A stretch of DNA of 64,000 nucleotides from FEN-1219 sp963728995 (GCA_963728995.1 CAVSMD010000002.1:1-64000), one strand, 5' to 3'. Positions 1 through 8,438 are shown, numbered from the stretch's first letter. The notes: generated by a model from the sequence alone, not told the origin. Numbers and translations: made by a program.

Positions 1-1011
1 CTTCGGCGACCCATCGGCCGATACGCACGCGAAGCCTGGCTGGCTCCACGAGCTCTTCCATGAACCGGACTTGGTCAATGCACGTCTCGAGGAAGTAACG
101 CGTGAACTCCGCCAACGCCTGCTCGCTCAGGCGGCCGCGTCCGTCGAGGTCGCCATGTCGCGGCGCATCGCACGCGGCCAAGTGGCCTTTGTAGGCCTCG
201 ACGCTGCGGGCAAGTCCGCGCGCGATCGACCACACCCCCCCGGTGTCGAGCGTATCGAGCAGCGTCGCGTAAGACATCAATCGAATCACCCGCCCGTTGC
301 CATCGAGGAACGGATGTATCCACGCGAGTCTGTGATGCGCGGTGGCCGCGGCAAGGACGGTCTCGGACGGGCCGAGCTTGCTATAGACGTCTTCGAACCG
401 CGTGAGGAATCGCGGCAGCGCGCCGGCGCTAACCGGCACGTGAGCGCCGACTGCCACGTCGTGCTTGCGGAGCTCTCCCGGCACGACATGGAGCTGTTCG
501 CTCGTGGATGGATGCTCGACGACTAGGAGATCCGCGGGCAGGAGTTCGCAGAAGCGTCGGTGAATCTCGAGGATTCCGGCAACCGTGACCGCCTTGCCCT
601 TCAGACCACCTCGTCGATCCATTTTTGGACCGCGATATGCGCTTCGGCCTCGCGCTGCAGCATGCGCTGTCTCGGGTCGGCGCTATAGTCCTTCTTCAGC
701 GCGCGCTCAATGTCGATCGGGTGGGTGTCGTGCCCTTCGATCAGATTGCTGTAGTAGCAGTTCATGGAGCGGAGCAACCCGGCCAGCGCCGTGACGATAC
801 CTTCCGGCAGGCTGCGGACGAGACTCGCCGAACGGGTTGCTAGGGTAAGAGCCAGGTCGGAAAGGGCCGGCCGATGTGGCGAGCCCTCTGAAAGAACGAG
901 GGGCTCCATGAGGCCTACACTTTCGCTCCCGTCCTCCACGGCGGATGTGGCCATTAGTTTGGCGGGTTTTGTGGCCGCTATATGGTCGTTCATAACAGCC
1001 AACGATACCAT
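1..1011 (-). CDS. Fic-domain protein, class II; frameshifted and cut by window edge
   Basis: Fic proteins transfer AMP or a related group from a nucleotide onto hydroxyl side chains of target proteins in the cytoplasm. The N-terminal helical part runs from 1011 to about 603 and carries SNLIEG near residue 88, the (S/T)xxxE(G/N) inhibitory motif of autoinhibited class II Fic proteins. The active-site loop HPFLDGNGR lies at about 288-315. The two halves are in different frames: the first stops at 601-603, in GAGGTGGTCTGA, and one extra G there would restore DEGGLKGK and the usual Fic order, so a one-base loss is the simplest explanation. The C-terminus runs off the left edge. The start is ATG at 1011; an in-frame ATG at 993 is also possible. 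No antitoxin partner is visible. Confidence 0.85.
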
Positions 1012-1074
1012 ATAGTTATAAGAATATCTAAAAGCTTCCTGTCGGGATATTTGGCGGGTTATTTGGCGGGGTTT
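958..1074. repeat. Three direct copies of TTTGGCGGG around the fic start
   Basis: TTTGGCGGG occurs at 958-966 (inside the 5' end of fic), 1050-1058 and 1062-1070. The last two are 12 bp apart, close to one helical turn, and lie 40-60 bp upstream of the fic start. The arrangement would suit an operator for autoregulation, but no regulator is identified, and the copy at 958 may be chance because it codes for KPAK. Confidence 0.35.
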
Positions 1075-1295
1075 TCTAGCTCAAGCTACGGGAGGAGGAT
1101 CCCGAGGGCGGAGCTCCAATGCCACGCTGAGCCTGGCACCCAGAGACATGTTCCCGGAATCGTGCGCCCATTCCGACCGTAAAACGGCCGCGGACGCCCT
1201 CGCGTCCTGGGGCTCTGGCCGAGCGCCGGCGAAGCGACTTCCGGTTTAGCAGCTGCCTCAACGGCAGTGCCATCGTAGCGCCACCGGGGATCCGC

Positions 1296-1351
1296 GACTC
1301 GGAAAAACGCGGGTCGTAGTCAGGCTACGATTTCGAGCATTTTTCCAAGTC
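1296..1351. repeat. Long imperfect inverted repeat (hairpin)
   Basis: The outer arms are GACTCGGAAAAA (1296-1307) and TTTTTCCAAGTC (1340-1351), with one mismatch. A second, inner pairing TCGTAG/CTACGA lies around TCAGG at about 1314-1330. There is no proper T-tract directly after the stem on either strand, so it is not a textbook terminator. It could be an element end, an origin structure or a protein-binding dyad. Confidence 0.45.
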
Positions 1352-1384
1352 GAACCCGTCTCGCGCATCTGCATGCGACACGCT

Positions 1385-1413
1385 GTCTACTGTCTACTTG
1401 TCTACTGTCCACT
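1385..1413. repeat. Short tandem GTCTACT-type repeats
   Basis: GTCTAC is found at 1385, 1392 and 1400, followed by the variant GTCCACT at 1407, with a period of 7-8 bases. No function can be assigned. The stretch lies just downstream of the last element gene, where an end or attachment region would be expected. Confidence 0.4.
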
Positions 1414-1454
1414 GAAACCAGGCCGCTCCGCCGGAGCTCGCCTTGAACTCGCGC

Positions 1455-2021
1455 TCAGAGCAGGTCCGCGTCGGGGTCAGCCTGCGCGGATTCACCCGGG
1501 ATTGAAGCCGTCCTGAGTCCCTCGGGAGCATTACTCACCGCCCCATCTCTGTGGCGCACCCGCAGGGGCAGCCGGTAGCCAAACTGCCCCTGCGGGGGAC
1601 GCAAGTCGCGCATCCGAACGCCGCCAGCAATCGCGCCCATGTTCGCCGCAATAGTGCCGAATAGGGTCTCACAGAGCGCCCCGTACAACTCAGGGCGGCC
1701 ATCACGGAGCTTACCGTGGTCACTACTGCGCCTCGGAAAACGCCGCACGACGCTGTGCCAGCCAAGCCAGTAGTTCGCCTTCCGATATGCAGTCCCTGGG
1801 GCCTCGCCGTCCGGCGCCGCCGCGCAGAGCTTCATGTTCCACCAAGAGCCCGAGGTCGAGCGGGCGGCGCGGAGCCAGAGCTCCCATGACTCTAGTCGCC
1901 CTTCGTCCGCCAGCGGGCACGGGAAGCCCTCAAACACCGCGAGCAGGATCGGATGCTCGTAGTCACTCGGTCGCCTGCCTTGGAAGATCCTGCGTGAACT
2001 CTTCTCCTGTCGCGCGTTCAT
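1455..2021 (-). CDS. Unknown protein of the mobile element, 188 aa
   Basis: I do not recognise this protein. From ATG at 2021 it reads 188 residues, starts MNARQEKSSRRIFQGRR, is rich in Arg and Trp, and has no signal peptide or membrane segment. AAGG lies about 7 bases before the ATG. The frame stays open upstream to 2444, inside the 3' end of the preceding helicase gene, so a longer N-terminus cannot be excluded, but that stretch has no protein-like composition. It is the last gene of the leftward alpA-primase/helicase run, so it was probably acquired with the element. The GC-rich sequence makes long open frames common, which limits confidence. Confidence 0.5.
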   Translation of the reverse strand: MNARQEKSSRRIFQGRRPSDYEHPILLAVFEGFPCPLADEGRLESWELWLRAARSTSGSWWNMKLCAAAPDGEAPGTAYRKANYWLGWHSVVRRFPRRSSDHGKLRDGRPELYGALCETLFGTIAANMGAIAGGVRMRDLRPPQGQFGYRLPLRVRHRDGAVSNAPEGLRTASIPGESAQADPDADLL

Positions 2022-2404
2022 GGCATGGCCTTGCCAGGGTTTGGTCGCTCGCAGAGCTGCCTCACGCTTCCAAATCCCCTGAGACAGGGGGTAAAGGGGG
2101 GTAAAAAAACTCCAACGCGGGACAGCAGGACTCGCGGGACCACCAACCACCTGGTTCGCGGAAACTGTCAGGAAAAAGGCACTTGCGGGACCCATCCAAT
2201 ACCATTGGGTGACAACTCGATAGAGTTGGGCTCTCTTCGCTCCCGCTTCTTCCCCGGTGGCGCGTGCGATCAAATTGAGACCGCGGTCGCAGGCGATTGC
2301 CTGCGTGTTACCCATCGAGGACGTCCAGATAGCCGACATCGTCGGCAACCCTACTTCGCACTGGATTTTCCGCTGCGCTGCCATTTGTGCAATCTCCGAT
2401 AACC
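2022..2404. other. Gap between helicase gene and the 188-aa gene
   Basis: No gene is supported here. It contains a small hairpin, CCCCTG-AGA-CAGGGG at 2076-2090, next to a purine-rich run with seven A residues ending at 2109. On the minus strand the T-rich run precedes the stem, so it does not work as a terminator for the leftward genes. Confidence 0.45.
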
Positions 2405-4806
2405 TCAGAGAAGATCGAGCGCCTCTGCGCCCGCGAGGCGCCACCCACGCACGCCGCCTCGGCCTTCGCGTGTCACGGTGCCATCCTCGAGCTTGACGTC
2501 ACCGACCTTGCGGCCGCGGTGCCCACGCAGCCACATGCCGATATGCCGCGCGTCATCCACATTGCACGAGGCCGAGACGAGCGCATCGCGGAGTGGGCCA
2601 CCGAAGAGCGCTTGTGCTTGCAACTCGTTCGAAAGAAACCACTGATCGCCGCACCATCGAGCAATAGCTTCGAACGCCGCGTCGAGGGGTGCTGCTTCGT
2701 TGTCGGTCTCCTGATCCTGCGTGACCAGAGGATCGGGCAGCTCGAGCCAGATGAGTGGATCGCGCGCGAGTTGTGACCACTGCGCGAACGACGGCAATGG
2801 GGTTGCTTGCGGGGGTGCGCCAGCCATGACGAACGCGCGCACGATCGTCAGCGCCGCCACGAGTAGCTCGGCGCGGTGAGCCCGAACGTAGCTTCGCAAA
2901 TCACCTATCTCGAATTGGCGCTCGCGCAACGCCCGACTATCGACATCCGGGTCTAGCCGAACGACGATCGAGCGCCGCGCGAGATCACCAGCGGGCGTGA
3001 GGTTGTTGCCCGTCAGGAATGCGACAGCCGTGTTTGGCATCGACGCGGTTTCGCTCACACCCAACTTGCGATCGCTGTATGTGACCGAGGTAGCAAAGCG
3101 ACACAGCTCCGCCGCGCGCACTTTTGAACCGCTTGGGATGTTGTCGAATCCGATCGTACGGTCACCGGCGAGGAGCGAGGCGAAGAGGACCTTGCGCAGC
3201 TCCTCTCCATCGCCTGCCCACGCGCGCATCGCAGGCGTCATACCGTGGACGATGCTCGCCGGCATCTCGGACAGCAGGGACTTGCCGCTCCCCGCTTCGG
3301 GCGCCGTGTACGTAAAGATCGGCGATGTTTCGATCGCGAGTCTCACGGCTTCCGTCAGAATGTGCGACGCGAACGCAGCGCGATGGCCCTCATCGGCGAA
3401 CGGGAACTCGGCGAACGGCGCGAGCAGAGTCGCCAGCGCTTTCGCCGCATCCTCCTTGGTCAGGTGCTCGGGAATTGCGGGGAAGTCCGCGTTCGGCGCG
3501 TAAAACGTCCGCGCTCGCTCGTCGTAGCCCGGCTCGGTGCACACCGTCCTGTCGGGTCGCATGAACGGTGCCGTCGCGATCGACCGCAGCTCGCGCATCA
3601 TCGGCCACTCGCCGTACTTCGCGATGACCGCCGCCAGCCCCTTCGGACAGTCCTTCGGAACATACTGCTTCGACCGGGCATCGTAGCGCTCGAACCGTAC
3701 GCGCTCTGTTAGGCGGCGCTCGACGATACTCGACGCTCACTTTCATGACGATCGGCTGCGCGTCGACGCGACGGATCTCCTGCGCGCATTGCGCATCCAG
3801 CTCGCGCGCCGCGCCTATACGTACGAGCACTTGATCGCGCAGATACAACTCATCGGACAAGATCTCCTCGCAGCGCCTCGCATTCTCTGCGAGCATGCCG
3901 CCATCGAGCCTGATGACAGGCTGCGATTCGCCAACCGGCGCGAGCGGCGGGCCGAAGCCTTCGACGCTCGCCACCCTCCCCCGCCGCAGATAGCCCGCGG
4001 TCACGGGGTTCAGCGCGTTGCCGAACGAGTTCCAGTGCGACTTTAGGTCGTCAATTCCCTTGTACTTCTCGCCGCCCTCGGACCATTCGTTCCAGAGCTG
4101 TAGCCCATCGTCGCCGCCGCTAGTCTCGTGGTGCAGCGCCATGCCCACCTTGATCCAGAAGTGGTCGTACGCTACGTCCGGGTCGCGCTTCGACAGAAGC
4201 GCTCCGCAGCTCTTCCACCGGCGCTGTCGGCAGCAGCTCTGCCGGGGAGCGCTCGACAACAGGCCGAATCAGCGACTTCCACAGCGCGTGCAGCGACTCG
4301 GGCAGCGACGGCAGCTGCTTCCAGTTGCCGTCCGGTCCGTTGTATTTCCATTGGTACTGCTTCCCGGTGCGTGGGTTCGTGGAAGGCGGCAGCACGTCTT
4401 GCATGCTGTTACCCGTGGTCGCGCCGCAGCGGAACTCGATGATCGTGATCGAGTGATCCTCATTCTTGATCATCTTCGTGTTCAGCGGTTCAGGCAGTGC
4501 GAAAATCAGCTTCCCGCGACGGGCGTCGCCCGACACGATCTGCACTGCTTCGGGCGCATTGAAGATCGCATCGAGGTCGATGCCGCGCTGCTTGAACCAG
4601 TGCCGCGCGAGATCGTAGTTGTCGATGTCGATCGCGCATGTGCCGCTGAATAGGTGCAGCAGGCCAGCGTTGATTAGATGCCCGGCGAGAACGGGGTTAG
4701 CAATCGCGTTCTCGGACTTGTTCCACCCGTCGCCGCGCGGGCGCTTCTCGCGCTCGCGTATTGAGCAGAGCTTCCAGCCGTGCTCGACGTACTCGCGGAA
4801 GCTCAT
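2405..4806 (-). CDS. Primase-polymerase/helicase of a mobile element; two frameshifts
   Basis: A replication protein of phage-satellite or plasmid type of about 800 residues, read here in three frames. The N-terminal prim-pol domain (about 4806-4200) has the acidic DxD-type motif in CAIDIDNYD and an SGDARRGKLIFALP segment that fits the family. Near 4198 the frame shifts into a PriCT-2-like middle part (DVAYDHFWIKVGMALHHE). Near 3715 it shifts again into a helicase-like part with Walker A EAGSGKS and a Walker B-like DRTIGFDN. Both shifts are repaired by single-base changes. The start ATG at 4806 has GGAGG four bases upstream and overlaps the alpA stop as ATGA, so the two are translationally coupled. 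Role: priming and unwinding at the element's own origin. Confidence 0.8.
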
Positions 4807-5024
4807 ACGGCCTCCTTCGCGCGAAGTGCGTCGATCGCGGCGATGACTTCGTCTTCGCGGAAACGAGTTGCACAACCGAACTTAAACGGCTGTGGCAGCA
4901 CGCCACGTTTGACGAACTGATAGATCGTCGGTCGCGACACCGAGAGCGCGGCAGCGACTTGGGCGATGGTGAGTAAGCGCGGCAGCCCGGATGGTGCTGG
5001 CGCATCAGCAGACTTCGTAGACAT
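4803..5024 (-). CDS. AlpA-like helix-turn-helix regulator/excisionase
   Basis: A 73-residue DNA-binding protein of the AlpA/MerR-like HTH_17 family, which acts as excisionase or as transcription activator in satellite phages and integrative elements. The HTH lies in LLTIAQVAAALSVSRPTIYQ, followed by FVKRGVLPQPFK and RFREDEV, the usual wing. The start ATG at 5024 has AAGGAGG six bases upstream. It is the first gene of the leftward run and is coupled to the primase/helicase gene by a four-base overlap. Its 5' region holds two competing hairpins and a perfect 8-bp dyad, so expression of the whole module may be controlled here. Confidence 0.8.
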   Translation of the reverse strand: MSTKSADAPAPSGLPRLLTIAQVAAALSVSRPTIYQFVKRGVLPQPFKFGCATRFREDEVIAAIDALRAKEAV

Positions 5025-5043
5025 ACGCGGCCTCCTTGGCGAA

Positions 5044-5102
5044 GCACCGCGCGCAAACGAAAACGGCCACGCGGTGCGATTTCTCGCTTCCGCCGTGGCC
5101 GT
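5044..5102 (-). promoter_or_regulatory. Two mutually exclusive hairpins in the alpA leader
   Basis: Reading leftwards, stem A pairs 5094-5102 with 5063-5071 (ACGGCCACG/CGTGGCCGT, extended by three more pairs after a one-base bulge) and is followed by TTTTCGTTT, as in an intrinsic terminator. Stem B pairs 5070-5077 with 5044-5051 (GCACCGCG/CGCGGTGC). Both stems need bases 5070-5071, and the three-pair extension of stem A also uses 5072-5074, so they compete. They lie 20-80 bases before the alpA start. The layout resembles an attenuator; it could also be the terminator of a lost upstream gene. Confidence 0.5.
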
Positions 5103-5133
5103 CGAAAGATTGCCCGTCTCGGACGTTTCGATC

Positions 5134-5153
5134 AGCTACGTGTCAACGTAGCT
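5134..5153. promoter_or_regulatory. Perfect 8-bp inverted repeat, operator candidate
   Basis: AGCTACGT and ACGTAGCT are separated by GTCA. The site lies about 110 bp upstream of alpA. On the minus strand TTGACA is embedded in the dyad, a possible -35 box, but I see no convincing -10 at the right distance. A dimeric repressor or AlpA itself could bind here. Confidence 0.5.
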
Positions 5154-5157
5154 AACC

Positions 5158-5450
5158 TTGAACAAAGCCTCCCACAAATTCGGGTACACCGTCCGTGACG
5201 TAAATCACAATAGATTTCGGCTCCCCAAACGGCTCCGCGACATAAAAGAGGTACACTTTTTCCGGGTACTTTCTTGGGTACACATAGGTCCAGCCCTGTG
5301 GATCCACCAAAAACGGAGCCGGCCCGGGGAGCCAATTTCACGCGCCCCCGCTCGATGCACGCTCCGGCCCGCCGGCCAGCGCCGCTCGCAAGTCCGCCTT
5401 ACCAAGTCGTCGGCGAATTTGAAGGCCTGCACCGAAGGACTCCTTCCCCG
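5158..5450. other. Non-coding stretch with GGTAC-type repeats, possible integrase arm sites
   Basis: No supported gene. GGGTACAC occurs at 5182-5189 and 5276-5283, GGTACAC at 5250-5256 and GGGTACT at 5264-5270, all in one orientation. Clusters of GTGTACCC-like words are often seen near the integrase end of tyrosine-recombinase islands, where they may serve as arm-type sites. No integrase gene and no tRNA is visible here. The stretch may be the right end of the element. Confidence 0.4.
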
Positions 5451-5822
5451 CTACCCGGATTGCACCCATCGCTGAACAGCTTCGACGGAGTCGGCGGGCT
5501 TGGTGTTGAAGCAGATCTTCGCGTTCGGAAGTCGCGCGTGGATCACATTCAGCAGCCGCTCGAACAGCAATAGGTGTTCGGCGGCGCGCAGGCCAGCGCC
5601 CATCATCACGCAGTTGAAGCTTCGCGCGCCGATACGCTCCTCGAGCACAGCCTCGGCCGTTTGGCCGGCATCGACCAAGCAACTCTCGACCTCGTAACCC
5701 AGCGCTCGTATGCGGTCCAATTGAGAATCGATGAAGGCCCGCACGAGCTCCGGGGTCAGATCGGGCGTTGGCGTGAGATCTGCGAACTGCGGATCGAGAC
5801 CCAGCGCAAGCACGCTCACCAT
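5451..5822 (-). CDS. Conserved hypothetical protein, 123 aa
   Basis: A small soluble protein starting MVSVLALGLDPQFADL, with no signal peptide, membrane segment or known catalytic motif. The ATG at 5822 is preferred because GGGAG lies seven bases upstream; the frame is open further, to 5903, but that extension looks non-coding. The sequence alternates hydrophobic strands and helices (FNCVMMGAGL, AKICFNTKPAD), which suggests a small alpha/beta fold. I recognise it only as a type of conserved hypothetical protein. It stands alone on the minus strand beside the element's right end, so it may be native chromosome rather than cargo. Confidence 0.6.
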   Translation of the reverse strand: MVSVLALGLDPQFADLTPTPDLTPELVRAFIDSQLDRIRALGYEVESCLVDAGQTAEAVLEERIGARSFNCVMMGAGLRAAEHLLLFERLLNVIHARLPNAKICFNTKPADSVEAVQRWVQSG

Positions 5823-6057
5823 TGTCGCGGCTCCCGGTTCGTGAATTTCCTTTTGACCGTGTGGCGCGCCGTTGCGTTCGCGGACAAAGACCACATCCGA
5901 CAATCCGTCGTCGCGACGGGTATAGTGCTACGGAGATCCTCGCCCGCTCCTCGTCCTGGGCACGTTTCTCCTGTGGCCACAAGGCGGTCGATACCGATTG
6001 CCGATCGGCGGAGCACCGTCGGAGCGATCACGGCCGCGAGAACACTAGGAGACGTCC

Positions 6058-6840
6058 ATGTTCCGCCACATGTCGCGCTTCGGAATACTCGCGTGCGTCT
6101 GCACCTCACTCGCCGCGCTTACCCTCCTCGCACGCAACGCGTCTGCACAAGAGCTCCGCGAACCGGTGCCGCTCAATGCACACGCAACGCAATACGGTAG
6201 CGGCTGGGAGTGCGACGACAACTACCGAGCGAGCAACAGCGCCTGCGTCCAGGTACAGGTACCCGCAAATGCCTACGCCACGGGCTTTCCATATGGCCGG
6301 GGCTGGGAATGCACGTATGGATACGCGTTGATCGCCGATAGCTGCGCGCAAATCGTCATCCCGCGAAACGCATACTTCGTGGAATCTCTGAGCGCTTGGA
6401 AATGCGACCGCGGGTACACGGCGGTCGGCAAAGAATGCGTCCCCATCAAGGTGCCAGCGAACGGATTCCTGAAGGAGTCGTCGTTCGATCGCAACTGGGA
6501 GTGCGAGCGCGGGTACCGAGCCATGGAGCAGACATGCGTGCCGATCGTGGTGCCCAAGAACGGGTACGCGACGAACACGTCGCTCGGCCGCGGCTGGGAG
6601 TGCGAGCGCGGCTATCGCGAAGCCAAGGGCGCCTGCGCGGCCATTGCAGTGCCCGCGAATGGATATCTCGTGGACGTTTCATATGGGCCCGGCTGGGAGT
6701 GCGAACGCGGATACGAAGCCGCGAACGGCTCATGCGTCGCCATCGAGCTGCCGGAGAATGCCCACCTTGGCTTTTTCGGTAACGGCTGGGAGTGCAATCG
6801 ACCGTATCGCGAGGAGCGTGGTCGGTGCAGTCGACCATGA
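6058..6840 (+). CDS. Secreted Cys-repeat protein with seven GWEC...C repeats
   Basis: 260 residues with a Sec signal peptide ending at about NASA/QE (residue 30). The mature part is seven tandem repeats of 32-37 residues built as VPxNGYxxxxSxGxGWECxRGYxxxxxxC, so each repeat has two Cys about 13 residues apart that could form a disulfide in the periplasm or outside the cell. Repeats 4-6 are the most alike (GWECERGY); the first and last are degenerate. TAGGAGA lies six bases before the ATG. The next gene is a trypsin-like protease 31 bp downstream in the same direction. I know of no function for this repeat; surface binding or use as a protease substrate or inhibitor are guesses. Confidence 0.75.
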   Translation: MFRHMSRFGILACVCTSLAALTLLARNASAQELREPVPLNAHATQYGSGWECDDNYRASNSACVQVQVPANAYATGFPYGRGWECTYGYALIADSCAQIVIPRNAYFVESLSAWKCDRGYTAVGKECVPIKVPANGFLKESSFDRNWECERGYRAMEQTCVPIVVPKNGYATNTSLGRGWECERGYREAKGACAAIAVPANGYLVDVSYGPGWECERGYEAANGSCVAIELPENAHLGFFGNGWECNRPYREERGRCSRP

Positions 6841-6871
6841 ATCTCGCCCACAGCGTGGGTCACGCCGACCC

Positions 6872-7603
6872 ATGATCGAGCCTCTCCTGCTCACCGCCGC
6901 AGCTGTCGGCACGTTCGATGGTGATCGTCCGCTGACCAACGCCAGCGGCTTCTTCTTCGAGCGGGAGAGCAAACTATTCTTGGTGACGAGCCGTCACGTC
7001 GTCTTCGACGAGCTCAGCCGTCATTTCCCTACCCGCCTGGAGATCGAGTTGCACCTCGGCCTGGACAACGTCGCGCAGTCGACGGGCTTCTCGATTCCGC
7101 TGTACAGCGGCGAGCTCGGTGTGTGGCGCGAAACCGTGGATGCGAGCGGAAAAGTCGATGTCGTGGCCATAGAGATCGATCGCGAGGCATTGCCGAGCAA
7201 CGTGGCCTATCGTGCCTTCACGCCACACCACATCGCGAACGCATACGACGAAGTGGAAGTCGGAACATCCCTTCTCGTGGTCGGTTTCCCGCTTGGCTTT
7301 CATGACACGCTGCACCACATGCCCGTGGTGCGCCATGCCGTCATTGCGTCCTCCTTCGGCTTGCGGTTTCAAGGCGAGGGCTACTTTCTCACGGACGGAC
7401 GCACACATCGCGGGAGCAGCGGCTCACCGGTGGTGGCACGTGCTTCGGAGCCCACGGCAGCGCAGGGCGATCTTCCTTGGATGCTGCTCGGCATTCACTC
7501 TGCGCGAATCGACATAGGCACCCGCGACACGAACGTGGATGAGGCGCTGGGACTCAACAGCGCCTGGTATGCGGACGTGCTGTTGCCGCTGACCGAGGCC
7601 TGA
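6872..7603 (+). CDS. Trypsin-like serine protease (S1/Trypsin_2)
   Basis: A 243-residue serine peptidase of the trypsin-like fold. The catalytic triad can be placed as His42 (VTSRHVV), Asp96 (KVDVVAIE) and Ser183 (RGSSGSPV). There is no signal peptide from the ATG at 6872, so it is predicted to stay in the cytoplasm unless the frame, which is open upstream, starts earlier. No good ribosome binding site is seen before 6872, so the start is uncertain. It follows the secreted Cys-repeat gene closely and probably shares its transcript. The whole protein is a single protease domain with no PDZ, unlike DegP/HtrA. Confidence 0.75.
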   Translation: MIEPLLLTAAAVGTFDGDRPLTNASGFFFERESKLFLVTSRHVVFDELSRHFPTRLEIELHLGLDNVAQSTGFSIPLYSGELGVWRETVDASGKVDVVAIEIDREALPSNVAYRAFTPHHIANAYDEVEVGTSLLVVGFPLGFHDTLHHMPVVRHAVIASSFGLRFQGEGYFLTDGRTHRGSSGSPVVARASEPTAAQGDLPWMLLGIHSARIDIGTRDTNVDEALGLNSAWYADVLLPLTEA

Positions 7604-7609
7604 GAAATG

Positions 7610-7655
7610 CCCGCCGCGCGTTATGTACTCTGCAGCACACTCGGAGCGCGGCGGG
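7610..7655 (+). terminator. Strong 10-bp stem after the protease gene, weak terminator candidate
   Basis: CCCGCCGCGC at 7610-7619 pairs perfectly with GCGCGGCGGG at 7646-7655 across a 26-base loop. It begins six bases after the protease stop codon. There is no real T-run after it (TTGCGTTG), so termination is plausible but not typical. Confidence 0.35.
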
Positions 7656-7826
7656 TTGCGTTGCACCGATGCCGGGCGCATGATGCAGGCGTAATCTCGC
7701 CTTTCTTGGCCTGCCTGGTCAGAACCGCTCGATGTTCCGAGCGCGAAATCCTAGACGTCCATTGCGAGCCTGATTATTCGTTCGCTGCGGCCGATTCGCG
7801 CGCGGCATTTCAGCTTGGAGGCCAAA

Positions 7827-8030
7827 ATGGCTATCGGAACCGTCAAGTTCTTTGACGCGACGCGAGGATTCGGATTCATTCGGCCGGAAGACGGCGCTAA
7901 GGACGTTTTCGTGCACAAGAGTGCTGTGGAAGGCGCCGGTATGCAGACGCTGACCGAAGGTCAACGCGTGCAGTACGAGCTCGTTACGGAGCGCGGCAAA
8001 ACGGCGGCTGGCAAGCTAACCGCCGCGTAG
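7827..8030 (+). CDS. Cold-shock protein (CspA family)
   Basis: A 67-residue single cold-shock domain that binds single-stranded RNA and DNA and melts RNA structure. It has both signature motifs, KFFDATRGFGFI (RNP1 type) and DVFVHKSAV (RNP2 type), and the usual length. The ATG at 7827 is preceded by GGAGG at a proper distance; an earlier TTG at 7815 overlaps that site and is rejected. The 223-base gap in front leaves room for a structured 5' leader as in cspA, but I cannot identify one. Three RNA-binding RRM genes follow within 2 kb. Confidence 0.92.
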   Translation: MAIGTVKFFDATRGFGFIRPEDGAKDVFVHKSAVEGAGMQTLTEGQRVQYELVTERGKTAAGKLTAA

Positions 8031-8151
8031 AGGCGAACGGCAACCGCCGTCGGATACGGGAGGGCCACATCGGTGGACCCACCCTTCACCGAGGCGTGAT
8101 TAGTGCGAGTCCGTTCGGACCGTTGGTCTCGATAAGCGCGGAAGGACCACG

Positions 8152-8436
8152 ATGATCATGAAAACCCGGCTCTACATTGGCAACTTGCCGGCCTCCACGA
8201 CCGACACGGAGCTTCGGACGAAGTTCGAGCGGTTCGGCACCGTGGAATCGGCGGTCGTGGTGAGAGATGGGGACACGGGGCGCAGCAAACGCTGCGGCTT
8301 GGTTGAAATGGGGAGTGGCGCCGAGGCCAAGACGGCCATCGAGCGGCTCAACATGACCCAGTACGAAGACGTCGTGATCTCGGTCAGCGAAGCGCAGGCC
8401 GAGAGGTGGGCGTTGCTCGACGCGAGGGGAAGATAG
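8152..8436 (+). CDS. RRM-domain RNA-binding protein with degenerate RNP1
   Basis: A 94-residue protein that is almost entirely one RNA recognition motif. RNP2 is LYIGNL and the loop DGDTGRSK is typical, but RNP1 reads RCGLVEM instead of KGFGFVEM, losing two of the aromatic residues that stack on RNA. Binding may be weaker or altered. AAGGA lies five bases before the ATG at 8152; a second ATG at 8158 is also possible. It is followed two bases downstream by a small basic protein gene, so the pair is probably co-transcribed. Confidence 0.85.
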   Translation: MIMKTRLYIGNLPASTTDTELRTKFERFGTVESAVVVRDGDTGRSKRCGLVEMGSGAEAKTAIERLNMTQYEDVVISVSEAQAERWALLDARGR

Positions 8437-8438
8437 TC

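Larger units (their letters stand above)
1016..1454. other. Gene-free stretch between fic and the element's last gene
   Basis: No credible coding sequence on either strand. It holds the TTTGGCGGG repeats, an imperfect hairpin at 1296-1351 and short GTCTAC repeats at 1385-1413, described separately. It probably contains one end of the mobile element whose genes occupy about 1.45-5.0 kb, but I could not find a matching direct repeat at the other end that would define attachment sites. Confidence 0.5.

Noticed and set aside
2076..2110. Terminator between the helicase gene and the 188-aa gene
   Set aside because: The T-run on the minus strand comes before the stem, so the order is wrong for leftward termination.
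3245..4653. Several plus-strand frames of 155-211 codons inside the element
   Set aside because: All are antisense to the primase/helicase, whose prim-pol and Walker motifs fix the coding strand.
5290..5400. Possible tRNA or attachment core near the GGTACAC repeats
   Set aside because: I looked for a T-loop (GTTCGANNC) and a foldable acceptor stem on both strands and found neither.
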